From: Ichthyophis bannanicus
Taxonomy: Eukaryota > Chordata > Amphibia > Gymnophiona > Ichthyophiidae
Direction: 5' to 3'
Assembly: GCA_033557465.1 (NCBI GenBank)
Contig: CM066047.1
Location: 9,378,234 to 9,442,233 of the forward strand
DNA: 64,000 bases
Positions 33,090 to 43,984 of the stretch are shown piece after piece. The notes beneath the pieces were generated by a model, which was given only the letters and a program-made list of their open reading frames with translations, had not been told where the DNA came from and did no database searches. Positions within the stretch are counted from its first letter, which is position 1; each line of letters opens with the position of its first letter. The position numbers were made by a program, and so were the translations under genes.

Positions 33090-33890
33090 CCTAGATTAGT
33101 TCAGACAAGTGGGTTGTGCCCCCCCTGCCAGCAGATGATGCAGATAAAGAAAAGACTAGAAACCTTCGGTGATGACATTACTGCTACGTAGACTGGTGCA
33201 GCTAGGCAGTGGCGTACCTAGAGCGGGGTGATGAGTCCGGCCAATGCTGGGTACCAGCGGGGAGGGGCACACCCCTGCCGGGTCCACAGAGGCAGCGCAG
33301 GAAACTTATCATAAAGCTGGCTTGCTGCACTCTGCTCCAGGCCCTGCCTTCTCCTTTCTCTCGGCTGAAGTTTCAGGAACAGAGACAGTGCAGCAAGCCA
33401 GCTTTATGGTAAGTTTGCCGCACTATCTCTGGGTCCGGCAGGGAGGAGGGTGTGCATCGTGGTACACAGTGCTGCACTGCATGGGGGGGGGGGGGCACCG
33501 AGGGGTCTGGGAATGCCACTGCAGCTATGGGAACCTTCCAGTTTTTGTCTATTTCCAGCAGATGGTGGTTGTGTGACTGGTGCAGTGAAGTTCGTGGGCT
33601 CCTGGCAGCTGTCCCGAGGGGTGCCTTCCAGTCAAGGCTTATTGGTGAAGGTCTCCAGGGCATATTGCTGAATACCCCTCTGGAGTTTCCCACTCACCTT
33701 GGGGATCTTGTTCCCTGTCACAAGGACTGGTTAAGCAGGCAGTGTCTGGTGCTGGATCTGTAATGAGGGCCCTGATTCTGCCTTAGCCAGTTAGCTTTAC
33801 TTTGTTTAAAAAAAAATATTAAAGAAAGGAGTTGGGAACAAATCTTGGATCGGTACAGCAGAACTGCTGTACTTCCCCCCCCCCCCCCTC
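33090..33890 (+). repeat. Possible DIRS terminal fragment, interrupted by a hAT MITE
   Basis: 'gattagttcagacaagtggg' followed by 'ttgtgccccccctgccagca' near 33093 resembles the complement of the DIRS end at 14240-14270 (CCACTTGTCTGGACTGGTCT). The flank resumes at 33522 after the MITE. No protein similarity recognised, so the assignment is tentative. Confidence 0.4.
33207..33521. mobile_element. hAT-type MITE (foldback)
   Basis: Begins CAGTGGCGTACC and ends GGAATGCCACTG. The flanks cagctagg (33199-33206) and cagctatg (33522-33529) form an 8-bp target duplication with one mismatch. Internally, ATAAAGCTGGCTTGCTGCAC faces GTGCAGCAAGCCAGCTTTAT, a near-perfect hairpin. A long G run lies near 33482-33495. 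Confidence 0.8.
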
Positions 33891-33894
33891 CTTC

Positions 33895-35931
33895 TGCCCT
33901 CTGCTGCCTGCAAGGGCCACTATCTCACCTTACACAGAGGAAGTACACAAACCAATTTCTCAGCAATACTCACGAAATCTTTATTACAGGATATCCTCTT
34001 CTCAGCATAAATTCTTCACAAACAAATTCTCTAACACAGTTACTTACAGGTACAAGGTAGATAGTGTATAGGGATAGAAAGAAGAGAAAGGTTAATGGGG
34101 AAATTCAGCACGCCATCACTTCCGTGGCAGGGCTGAATAAACTCCCCATTTTCTCCTTTATCCTGTTTATATCCTGGTTTTCTGAAAGGCTGGCGTCACT
34201 ACAAAAGGTATTTCTTTCCGTGCAGCTGGTTTTCAGTGATACTTTTATACTGGTTTTCTGAAAGGCTGGCGTCACTACAAGAGGTATTTCTTTCCGTGCA
34301 GCTGGTTTTCAGTGATACTTTTATACTGGTTTTCTGAAAGGCTGGCGTCACTACAAGAGGTATTTCTTTCCGTGCAGCTGGTTTTCTGAAAGGCTGGCGT
34401 CACTACAAGAGGTATTTCTTTCCTTGCAGCTGGTTTTCTGAAAGGCTGGCGTCACTACAAGAGGTATTTCTTTCCGTGCAGCTGGTTTTCAGTGATACTT
34501 TTATACTGGTTTTCTGAAAGGCTGGCGTCACTACAAAAGGTATTTCTTTCCGTGCAGCTGGTTTTCAGTGATACTTTTATCCTGGTTTTCTGAAAGGCTG
34601 GCGTCACTACAAGAGGTATTTCTTTCCATGCAGCTGGTTTTCTGAAAGGCTGGCGTCACTACAAGAGGTATTTCTTTCCGTGCAGCTGGTTTTCAGTGAT
34701 ACTTTTATACTGGTTTTCTGAAAGGCTGGCGTGACTACAAGAGGTATTTCTTTCCGTGCAGCTGGTTTTCTGAAAGGCTGGCGTCACTACAAGAGGTATT
34801 TCTTTCCGTGCAGCTGGTTTTCTGAAAGGCTGGCGTCACTACAAGAGGTATTTCTTTCCGTGCAGCTGGTTTTCAGTGATACTTTTATCCTGGTTTTCTG
34901 AAAGGCTGGCGTGACTACAAGAGGTATTTCTTTCCATGCAGCTGGTTTTCTGAAAGGCTGGCGTCACTACAAGAGGTATTTCTTTCCGTGCAGCTGGTTT
35001 TCAGTGATACTTTTATCCTGGTTTTCTGAAAGGCTGGCGTGACTACAAGAGGTATTTCTTTCCGTGCAGCTGGTTTTCTGAAAGGCTGGCGTCACTACAA
35101 GAGGTATTTCTTTCCGTGCAGCTGGTTTTCAGTGATACTTTTATCCTGGTTTTCTGAAAGGCTGGCGTCACTACAAGAGGTATTTCTTTCCGTGCAGCTG
35201 GTTTTCAGTGATACTTTTATACTGGTTTTCTGAAAGGCTGGCGTCACTACAAGAGGTATTTCTTTCCGTGCAGCTGGTTTTCAGTGATACTTTTATACTG
35301 GTTTTCTGAAAGGCTGGCGTCACTACAAGAGGTATTTCTTTCCGTGCAGCTGGTTTTCAGTGATACTTTTATACTGGTTTTCTGAAAGGCTGGCGTCACT
35401 ACAAGAGGTATTTCTTTCCGTGCAGCTGGTTTTCAGTGATACTTTTATACTGGTTTTCTGAAAGGCTGGCGTCACTACAAGAGGTATTTCTTTCCGTGCA
35501 GCTGGTTTTCAGTGATACTTTTATACTGGTTTTCTGAAAGGCTGGCGTCACTACAAGAGGTATTTCTTTCCGTGCAGCTGGTTTTCAGTGATACTTTTTT
35601 TCTACATAATATTAGCACATTTCATCTTCCCAAGGTCAGTGCCTAATTAAATCTTACTCCCTGGTTCCCCCTCATGTCTCCTTTATGTTTCATTTGCATT
35701 ATTTGTTTTATTTGGCAGATGTACACTAAATCAGCAACACTCCATACCACTCTACTCCCAGAATTTTCTCGTGTTATGTCAGTAGCTCATTGTTTTCTTT
35801 TCCCCTGATTCTTCTTTTGGCCTAACAGTGGTCAAGCGCCTCAAGCAGGCCCATGGCCTGTATCCAGGCCTGCTTCACAGGCCTAGCTACAGGAGCACTG
35901 TCCCGGCCTGGGTCCGTCTCCTTACATCATC
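33895..35931 (-). repeat. Endogenous retrovirus 3' LTR carrying a minisatellite
   Basis: The right edge is set by the end of env and a purine-rich tract (GGTGAGGGGATGATG on the minus strand), after which the LTR would open TGTAAGGAGACGG. The 5' 290 bp (35639-35931) match an independent partial copy at 47724-48005. AATAAA occurs on the minus strand at 33980-33985, near the expected far end. The left boundary is uncertain. Most of the LTR is the tandem array at 34170-35598. Confidence 0.55.
34170..35598. repeat. Minisatellite of two unit lengths (76 and 52 bp)
   Basis: Twenty-one contiguous units, anchored on GAAAGGCTGG, the first at 34184 and the last at 35536. Successive spacings are 76,76,52,52,76,76,52,76,52,52,76,52,76,52 and then six of 76. 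The long unit contains CTGGTTTTC twice, 24 bp apart; the short unit lacks exactly that 24-bp segment. Variants CGTGACT for CGTCACT and TATCC for TATAC mark sub-blocks. The apparent frames here are artefacts of the repeat. Confidence 0.95.
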
Positions 35932-37046
35932 CCCTCACCTTCAGGATTGAGAAATGGAGCGCACTCAAAACTGACCAACTGCGTCCAGCCAGGGTGGGGT
36001 TCTAGGGGAACAGCATAAGCAGAGTGAGTGGGACGCATCTCCATGTACTCCGAGGTGACCAAGCGTGGTGCATTGCTATTGACAAACATAATACAAGTAA
36101 CTGATTTTTTGCAGAGAGACAGAGAACAGGAACACAGGAAGCAAAACACAATGACAATAAATATAGGTACAGCAAGCCTTGCCAATCAAATCACAGACAC
36201 CACCAACAAGTTGAGGCAAGAAGATAGTCAAGGGCAAGTCTGTTTTGCTGTGTCATAAGTGTATTAGCAGCAAGCTCAGCAGAGAGTTTATTAAAACCAT
36301 CAGCAGTAGAATTAACTGATAACATCAGATCATATCACACTTTTTGCAACCATTTAGCATTGGTAGCAGCTTGTACACCTGGGGTAAAGAAAGAGGCAGA
36401 CTATTTCAGAGTTAGAAAAAAGACGGAATTCATAGGGCACATAATTTTCTTTAAAGTAATTAGAGCACTTTGCATATAGAGAACGAGTATGACGAACCTG
36501 ATGATGATAAGAGTGGATAGATAAAAGAAAGGAAAAGTTCTATAAGGGAAACACATCAATAGGGGATGTTTAAAAAACAAAGGAACATGTACCTGTCCAA
36601 TTAACTGGTAGACAACAGTAAACAGATGTACCATATTGATAAAAAAAATCCATGAATGGCATTACAAATGCTGAATGGGGTACAGAAAGGTTAGTTGAAG
36701 AAATAATGAACTTACAATAGGTATTATTACCTACAAATGGACCACCACTAGGGCCTAGCAAACAGGTATTAAAGTTAGGTTTATGGGCAGAGCCGATTGT
36801 GTGGCATGAATGCTGCGGGGCAGTGAGAAAACAAGAAGCAAGGTCAAGTGTATTAAGTGAAGCAAAGGTACAAGAGAACAGTAAGGAAGGAGGAGAAAAG
36901 GTAGTATTACGGAAGCTGGGCTTCAGGTTGCCATGTACCATGTTGGGGGCCTGAAGCACGGCATTTAGAAACAAACAGAGAAACATTGACAAGGCCAGAA
37001 GTAGTATTAGTTGAAGAGGAGAGAAGGGAAAGTTGCATTTGGTCAT
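35932..37046 (-). pseudogene. Endogenous retrovirus env (broken)
   Basis: A decayed retroviral envelope gene. The start (Met at 37046) opens a signal-peptide-like segment with a hydrophobic LILLLALSMFLCLFLNAV core, followed by a Cys-rich surface-subunit portion to 36570 ending near LPVNWTGTC. After a stop and frame change, the transmembrane subunit is recognisable: a heptad-like region ending NRLALDYLLA near 36220, then a CWWC-type Cys cluster, and a membrane anchor (PIFIVIVFCFLCSC) near 36165. Several stops and frameshifts interrupt it, so it makes no full-length protein. The family resembles gammaretrovirus-type Env (inference). A CR1 insertion abuts the start codon. Confidence 0.75.
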
Positions 37047-37957
37047 ATACCCTTGAACGAGATGGGGGTTCTCCGGTCTTTTGCATTGAGTGTCACATGT
37101 ATGATTTTCTCCCAGTTGGTGAGAGATCTTACGTATGCACTAAGTGCAAAGAATTCTTTGCTCTCAGGGAACGAGTCCGTTCTCTAGAGGCTAGAGTAGC
37201 AGACCTGGAAGACATAAGAAAGACAGAGAAGTACATGGACGTGACCTTCAGGGATATAGTCCTGAAGTCCCACCTCCAGTCTGGCAGCATCCCTATTGCC
37301 ATGGAGGAGAGAGGTCACGTGACAGGAGAGCATCACCCTGGTGTGGCAGGAAGTGATCCTGTAACTAGGACCTGTCCTCCAGGTGATGTAAAACCCTCTC
37401 GCACCGAGGGCGTTTCTCCAGGGCCATGTGCCCTTGAGGGGAGGGTCAGGACAGCTGTTATAGTCGGTGATTCAATCATTAGGAATGTAGATAGTTGGGT
37501 GGCTGGTGGACGTGAGGATCGCCTGGTAACATGCCTGCCTGGTGCGAAGGTAGCGGACCTCACGCACCGCCTAGATAGGATCGTAGATAGTGCTGGGGAG
37601 GAGTCTGCTGTCTTGGTACATATTGGTACCAATGACATAGGAAAATGTGGTAGGGAAGTTCTGGAGGCTAAATTTAAGCTTTTAGGTAGGAAGTTGAAAT
37701 CCAGAACTTCCAGGATAGCGTTCTCCGAAATGCTTCCTGTTCCACGTGCAGGACCCAAAAGACAGGCAGAGCTCCGGAGTCTCAATGCGTGGATGAGACA
37801 ATGGTGCAAGGATGAGGGTTTTGGATTTGTTAGGAACTGGGGAACATTCTGGGGAAAGGGGGGGCTCTTCCGAAGGGATGGGCTTCACCTTAATCAGGAT
37901 GGGACCAGACTGCTGGCATTAACCTTTAAAAAAGAGATAGAGAAGCTTTTAAACTAG
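36986..37957 (+). CDS. CR1 ORF1 protein with SGNH esterase domain
   Basis: The RNA-binding/esterase protein of CR1 elements. A four-Cys zinc motif (C33, C36, C51, C54 of the frame: CIECHMYDFLPVGERSYVC then TKC) is followed by a short coiled coil (LRERVRSLEARVADLEDIRK). A linker leads to the SGNH esterase: block I VIVGDSIIRN near residue 158, GTND near 213 and catalytic DGLHLNQDG near 298. All catalytic blocks are intact. The first Met (36986) probably lies in flanking retroviral sequence, so the true start is likely near the ERDGGSPVF segment (about 37057) or no longer present. ORF2 begins about 35 bp downstream of the stop. Confidence 0.85.
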   Translation: MTRPEVVLVEEERRESCIWSYTLERDGGSPVFCIECHMYDFLPVGERSYVCTKCKEFFALRERVRSLEARVADLEDIRKTEKYMDVTFRDIVLKSHLQSGSIPIAMEERGHVTGEHHPGVAGSDPVTRTCPPGDVKPSRTEGVSPGPCALEGRVRTAVIVGDSIIRNVDSWVAGGREDRLVTCLPGAKVADLTHRLDRIVDSAGEESAVLVHIGTNDIGKCGREVLEAKFKLLGRKLKSRTSRIAFSEMLPVPRAGPKRQAELRSLNAWMRQWCKDEGFGFVRNWGTFWGKGGLFRRDGLHLNQDGTRLLALTFKKEIEKLLN

Positions 37958-37992
37958 AAAATAGGGGAAAGCCGACAGTCACCCAGGAGCGC

Positions 37993-39270
37993 ATGGTTCG
38001 GACAAAGGTATCCTTGAAGGATACTACCAAAAGCAGTGAGGTTCCAAAAGGGGGTATAGTAGCCCAAATGCCCTTGAGTAAGGAGCAGACAGAGCATAAA
38101 GATTCCAAATTACCCCTGCCTACCAATAGCCAGATTAATAAGAATAAAATACAGTCTCTAAAATGCTTGTATGCCAATGCTAGAAGTCTAAACAATAAGA
38201 TGGGAGAGTTAGAATATATAGCACTAAATGAGAGGTTAGATATGATTGCACTCTCAGAGACATGGTGGAAGGAGGATAACCAGTGGGACACTGTGATACC
38301 TGGATACAAACTATATCGTAATGATAGAGCTGATCAAATTGGTGGAGGGGTTGCGCTCTATGTTAGAGAGAGCATTGAGTCAGAAAGGATTAAAGTTTTG
38401 CAGGGAACAAAATTTGCTGTAGAATCTCTATGGATTGAAATCCCATTTATGAAGGGGAAGGCGATGGCAGTGGGAGTATACTATCGACCGCCTGGCCAGA
38501 ATGAACAAATGGATGATGAAATGCTCAAAGAAATCAAGGAAGCTAACAAAAGTCACAACAGAGTAGTAATAATGGGTGATTTCAATTACCCCAGTATCGA
38601 CTGGGTCAGTGTCACGGCAGGACAAGCTAAAGAGATAAAATTTCTAGATGGGATAAATGACTGCTTCTTGGAGCAGCTGGTTCATGAACCGACCAGAGGG
38701 GAAGCCATACTGGACCTAATCCTTAGTGGAACGCCAGATCTGGTGCAAGAAATAAGGGTGTTGGGACCACTTGGCAATAGTGATCATAGTATGATCATGT
38801 TTGATTTAATTAGTGGAGGACAGATAGTAAAGGAATCCACAGTATTACCTTTTAACTTTCAAAAGGGAGACTATGATAGAATGAGGAATATAGTTAGGAA
38901 AAAACTAAAAGGAGCGGTTCCAAAGGTTAAAGACTTACAGCAAGCTTGGGTGTTATTTAAAAATACTATCCTCGAAGCCCAGACCAGCTGTATTCCACGC
39001 ATTAAGAAGAGTGGAAGAAAGTCCAAAAAACTGCCAGCATGGTTTAAAGGTGAGGTCAGAGAGGCTGTTGCTGCCAAAAAAGCAACCTTCAGGAAATGGA
39101 AAAAAGAGCCAAATGATGAAAACTGGAAACAACACAAGCACTGGCAAGTTAAATGCAAAGCATTGATAAGGCAGGCAAAGCGGAAATTTGAGAAGAAACT
39201 TGCTACGGAAGCAAAAACGCAAAATAAAGACTTTTTCAAGTACATTCGTAGCAAAAGGCCTGTGAGATAG
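37993..39270 (+). pseudogene. CR1 ORF2, endonuclease part
   Basis: N-terminal part of the CR1 replication protein. After a basic leader the endonuclease starts at KCLYANARSLNNKMGELEYI (about residue 56) and includes DMIALSETWW, VALYVRESI, AVGVYYRPPGQ, VVIMGDFNYPSIDW and GNSDHSMIMFDL, i.e. the catalytic Glu, the GDFN motif and the terminal SDH. A Lys-rich linker follows (KKSGRKSKKLPAWFKGEVRE). The frame ends at a TAG (39268-39270) after SKRPVR; the same frame continues without another stop into the RT region, so this is a single nonsense mutation. Confidence 0.9.
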
Positions 39271-40014
39271 TCAATTGGACCGTTAGATGATAGAGGGGTA
39301 AAAGGGGCAGTAAGAGGAGACAAGGCTATAGCAGAGAGACTGAATGAATTCTTTGCTTCGGTCTTTACAGAGGAAGATGTAGGGATGTTACCCATGACTG
39401 AAGTGGTATTTAAAGGTGATACTGCAGAGGAATTGAGAGAAATATCACTACACCGGGAAGATATATTACAACTATTTGATAAACTGAATAGTAGCAAATC
39501 ACCTGGACTGGATGGTATACATCCCAGAGTGTTGAAAGAACTGAAATATGAGATTGCAGACCTGCTATTGGTAATCTGTGAACTTTCATTAAAATCATCT
39601 GTAATACCTGAAGATTGGAGGGTCGCCAACGTAACACCAATTTTTAAAAAAGGTTCCAGGGGTGACCCGGGAAATTACAGACCGGTGAGCCTGACGTCAG
39701 TACCAGGGAAAATGGTAGAAACCATCATAAAGAACAAAATTACACAACATGTAGATAGTCATGGCCTAATGGGAGACAGCCAACATGGCTTTAGACAAGG
39801 AAGATCTTGTCTTACTAATCTGATATGTTTCTTTGAAGGTGTGCATAAACAGGTAGACAAAGGTGAGTCGGTTGATATAGTGTATCTGGACTTCCAGAAA
39901 ACTTTTGACAAGGTCCCCCATCAGAGACTTTTGGCAAAGCTAAAAAGTCATGGGATAGGAGGCAGTGTACTATTGTGGATCGGGAACTGGTTAAAAGATA
40001 GAAAGCAGAGGTAG
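39271..40014 (+). pseudogene. CR1 ORF2, reverse transcriptase N-terminal part
   Basis: Same frame as the endonuclease segment. RT fingers/palm motifs: SPGLDGIHPRVLKELKYE, NYRPVSLTSVPGKMVETIIK, QHGFRQGRSCLTNLICFFEG and DIVYLDFQKTFDKVPHQRLL, the last holding the first catalytic Asp. Ends at a premature stop after DRKQR, where one G appears to have been lost; the protein continues in the next frame. Confidence 0.9.
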
Positions 40015-40046
40015 GGCTAAATGGCCAATATTCCCAATGGAAAAAA

Positions 40047-40961
40047 GTGAATAGTGGAGTACCCCAGGGATCTGTACTGGGTCCGCTACTTTTTGACATA
40101 TTCATAAATGACCTGGAAAAGGGAATAACTAGTCAGGTTATCAAATTTGCAGACGACACAAAACTGTTTAAAGTTGTTAAAACCCAAGAGGATTGTGGAA
40201 AACTGCAGGAGGATCTGGATAAATTGGAAGACTGGGCATCCAAATGGCAGATGAAATTTAATGTGGACAAATGCAAAGTTATGCACCTAGGAAAGAACAA
40301 CCCACACTATAGTTACACGATGCAAGGCTCCACATTAGAAACCACCACCCAGGAAAAGGACTTAGGAGTCATCGTGGATAACATGTTAAAACCCTCCGCC
40401 CAGTGTGCAGCGGCGGCCAAGAAAGCAAATAGAATGCTAGGTATCATAAAGAAAGGGATGGAGAATAAAACAAAGGATATTATAATGCCTCTGTATCGCT
40501 CCATGGTACGACCGCACCTTGAATATTGTGTGCAATTCTGGTCGCCGTATCTTAAAAAGGACATAGCGTTATTAGAAAAAGTACAGAGAAGAGCCACCAA
40601 ATTGGTGAAGGGGATGGAAGGCTACTCCTATGAAGAGAGGCTAAAAAGGTTAGGGCTCTTTAACCTGGAAAAGAGACGGCTGAGGGGAGATATGATAGAG
40701 GTCTATAAATTAATGAATGGAGTGGAACGGATAAACGTGGATCAATTGTTTACGCTATCAGAATATAGAAAGACTAGGGGACATGTAATGAAGCTACAGG
40801 GTAAACTATTTAAGACAAATAAGAGAAAATATTTTTTCACTCAACGTGTAATCAAACTCTGGAATCTGTTACCGGAGGATGTAGTAAGGGCTGTTAGTAT
40901 AGCTGGGTTTAAAAAAGGTTTGGACAAGTTCCTGGAGGAAAGGTCCATAAACCACTATTAA
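40047..40961 (+). pseudogene. CR1 ORF2, reverse transcriptase C-terminal part
   Basis: Open for 304 residues. It contains [20 protein letters not shown], the catalytic [61 protein letters not shown] and the terminal [20 protein letters not shown] and [18 protein letters not shown] regions, ending at a natural stop. This segment is the best guide to the dead copy at 1-840. Confidence 0.9.
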
Positions 40962-41138
40962 AAAGGGACCCAGGATATCAATGCTTGACCCAGTACAAGC
41001 ATTGTGGAACCTGTGTCTTTTGGGGATATTGCTAGGTACGTAGGACCTAGATTGGCCACTGTTGGAAACAGGATACTGGGCTTGATGGACCTCGGTCTGA
41101 CCCAGTATGGCATGTCTTATGTTCTTATGTTCTTATGA

Positions 41139-42114
41139 GCCATTCCTAAAGGTGAATGTGAAAGCAAGGACCTGTGTCCAAAAACACTGAGCACAAGCAC
41201 CCATAAGGAAGGCACAAGGAACTTGTGAGAAATCTGCTACTTCTGTCAGGAAAAAAGTTGTCATAGAAGATAGGAATGATAACTACAAGTTACACAATCA
41301 TAATTGAGCATGTCGGGCTGATAAGTTGTACCATGAGTTAGAGGTTTACATGTTGTGATAGTCTGAAGGAAAAAAGGTGTCATTCTGGTGGGAAAGAATG
41401 GTGAGGGTTAAGGGAAGAAAAGAGAAAAAAGACAAGTAAACAAACATATGCATTGCGCAAAGAGAGATGAAAGATGATACTAGAAAATTATGAGGTTTGT
41501 CTATACTTAAGCAATTGTACACATAACAGGATAAGGAACAAAAAAACCTAGATAAATGGCAAAACAAAGAAGAAATAAAGAATTCAAAGTAAGCATACTC
41601 ATACAATCCTATATCAAGAAAGTAATCTTAATCTCTTATACTAATAATTTCAGTTCAGCAGTCTATGCAGCGTTCATTTTTTTAGCAAATGCAAAGCGTG
41701 CCCAGATGATATGTGAAACTGAAAGTAATGCAGAAAGTCTCTTTTAAAATGTTCTTATCTCAGGCAGAGGTCTGAGGGAATTGAGAACTTATACACGGTG
41801 CAGGGTGGAGATCAGAAATATGAATCTAAATTTCTGCAGGCTCTAGTTGCACAGCCAAAGGAGTTGTAGTAATTGTGAACATGGCGGTAAACACAGTCTC
41901 CTGGCTGATACTTACACACAGGGGCTGGGCCAAGGCGTGGTCTGTAAGAGCCCATGCAGTGTGGCGGGCAGTAGCATAGGCAGAGACATCATCCTGTGTG
42001 CTGCCAGATGAAACTTGGAGGAGGGGAAAAGAGGCGGTTCTACCAGTCAGGAGCTGATGTGGCGTCAGAGAGAATTCCTTTAATGGGCTATTTCACAGGA
42101 AAAATAGTGCTAGG
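41139..42114 (-). pseudogene. Endogenous retrovirus pol 3' end (integrase C-terminus) and pol-env spacer
   Basis: On the minus strand, directly left of the hAT insertion, the integrase reading resumes with SPLKEFSLTPHQLLTGR, the region downstream of the catalytic core. Frame disruptions follow and no further domain is clear to 41139, where CR1 begins. The 41346-41606 frame is not recognisable as a viral protein. Confidence 0.55.
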
Positions 42115-43179
42115 CAGGGCCGGATTTACCTTGAGTGAGGCCCTACGCCAACAAAAATTGTGGGCCCCCAGCAGGGGTGGCCCAAGGGGGGTGCGGGGCC
42201 TCATTTGCATAAGGGGCCTCATTTGCATAAATATTTGCATAATGTTACCATATACTAACTTTTAGTAAACGTGCCTCTTAATGAGTGTATGGATAAAGAA
42301 AGACTAAAAGATTTCTACATTACTATAATCCAGTGCCAACTGCCAGACACATTAGGAACTACTACAAACACTGCCCATTTAGAACCCATAGTAAACCCGC
42401 CGTATCCTAACAGCACTACCAGGACTCACAAAGCACCATACCCTACCAATCAAAAGGCAACACTGCAAATATTAAACCAATACATTTCAGAGAACAACAA
42501 TACATGACCTACTGGGGAAAGAGAACAAGTGGCAATGTCAAATAGGAATTATATAAACAAAACACCTCAGCTCAGTTACACATGCAGAACATAGACCATC
42601 AAACAAGTAATCACAATTTAGAAACAGGAAGACAATAATTAAACTGGGAATCCCAAAAGCCAAACTTGGAAAGTACAACACTGTAGAAATAAAACTATAC
42701 ATTAATTTGCTCTTGTACTAAACAAAGCGCAGACGTTAATGATGCACATTTACCAGAGCTGACATATTCCAATTAATAAATTCAAAATAAAGAGATATTT
42801 TTCTACCTTTTGTGCATTTTTTTCAGCTGCAATTGCTCCAGCCACTTTCTTCTGGTTTCTTCGTGTCTTCTGCTAACTCTCCATCGTCTGCTGTCCATTT
42901 GTCCTTTCTTCTCTCTGCTAGATTTTTTTCCATTCTCTCTCTACATCTGCTTTAACATACTAATCTTTCTCCTTTTGCTCTTTCCTCATTCCTATTTCAT
43001 CCACTCAAATTTTACCCCTCCATCCTCAATCCCCACTTACTCTCCCAATACCCGGCCAATTGTAGATTTTTTATCCCTCCCACACAAAATATTTTTCCCT
43101 TCTCCATTTTACTCTTCCAGCCCCATCCCATTCTAATCCTCCCCCAACATCAGCTCCCTTCTAGTTCCAGCCTCACCCA

Positions 43180-43960
43180 GCATCCATTCCCTTCTAGTCC
43201 CTGCATCAGCCCATTTCCAGTCCTAGCCACCCATCAGCCCATTTCCAGTCCTAGCAACCCCCCAACCCAATACCAGTCCTAGCCCCCCCATCAACCCACT
43301 TACAGTCCTAACCCCCCATCACCCCATTTTCAGTTTAAGCCCCCCCTATAACCCATTACCAGTCCTAACCCCCCATCAGCACACTTCCAGTCCTAACCCC
43401 ATCAACCCATTTCCAGTCAGCCCCCCATAGCACATTGCCAGTCCTAACCCCCCATCAGCCCACAGCCCATTACCAGTCCTAACCCCATCAGCCCACCTCC
43501 AGTTTTAACCCCCCAGCCCATTTCCAGTCCTAGCCCCCCCATAGCCCATTACCAGACAGCCCCCATCAGCCCACAGCCCATTACCAGTCTTAACCCCCCC
43601 CAAAGCCCATTACCAGTCTTAACCCCCCAAAGCCCATTACCAGTTCTAACCCCCCCAACAGCCCATTACCAGTCCTAACCCCATCAGCCACCTCCAGTCT
43701 TAACCCCCCCAGCCCCTTTCCAGTTCTAGACCCCCATAGCCCATTACCAGACAGCCCCCGTCAGCCCACAGCCCATTACCAGTCTTAACCCCACCCATAG
43801 CCGATTGCCAGTTCTATGCCACCCCAACAGCCCACAGTCCATTACCAGTCCTAACCCCATCAACCCACCTCTAGCCTTAACCCCCCCAGCCCATTTCCAG
43901 TCCCAGCCCCAGCCCCAGCCCCCCCAATAGCTCATTACCAGTCCTACCCCCCCACCCCCG
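43180..43960. repeat. C-rich minisatellite
   Basis: Irregular tandem array built on CCCATTTCCAGTCCTAACCC and CCCATTACCAGTCCTAACCC, with period roughly 30-40 bp. The reverse-complement version occurs at 47460-47720, so the array is a regular part of this element family. Confidence 0.9.
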
Positions 43961-43984
43961 TCGGCCTAAAGTAAAATTTAATTT

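Larger units (their letters stand above)
37047..41138 (+). mobile_element. CR1 LINE, lineage A, nearly full length
   Basis: A 4.1-kb CR1 with both coding regions, inserted into the endogenous retrovirus immediately upstream of env. The 3' end has the family UTR (GGGCTTGATGGACC is near 41078) and a repeated TTATGTTCTTATGTTCTTATG tail. Only one nonsense codon (39268-39270) and one single-base deletion (near 40013) break ORF2, so it is a recent copy. The 5' border is placed by the env start and could lie between 36985 and 37075. Confidence 0.9.

Noticed and set aside
34064..35233. Frames with repeated LASLQ(K/E)VFLSVQLVFSDT segments
   Set aside because: Translation of the minisatellite; no start context or conservation expected.
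34170..35598. Regular repeats resembling a CRISPR array
   Set aside because: Units are contiguous with no variable spacers, two lengths differ by an internal segment, and the context is vertebrate DNA. It is a minisatellite.
38871..39629. 252-residue minus-strand frame
   Set aside because: It is antisense to the CR1 ORF2 endonuclease-RT linker; Ser/Phe-rich shadow composition.
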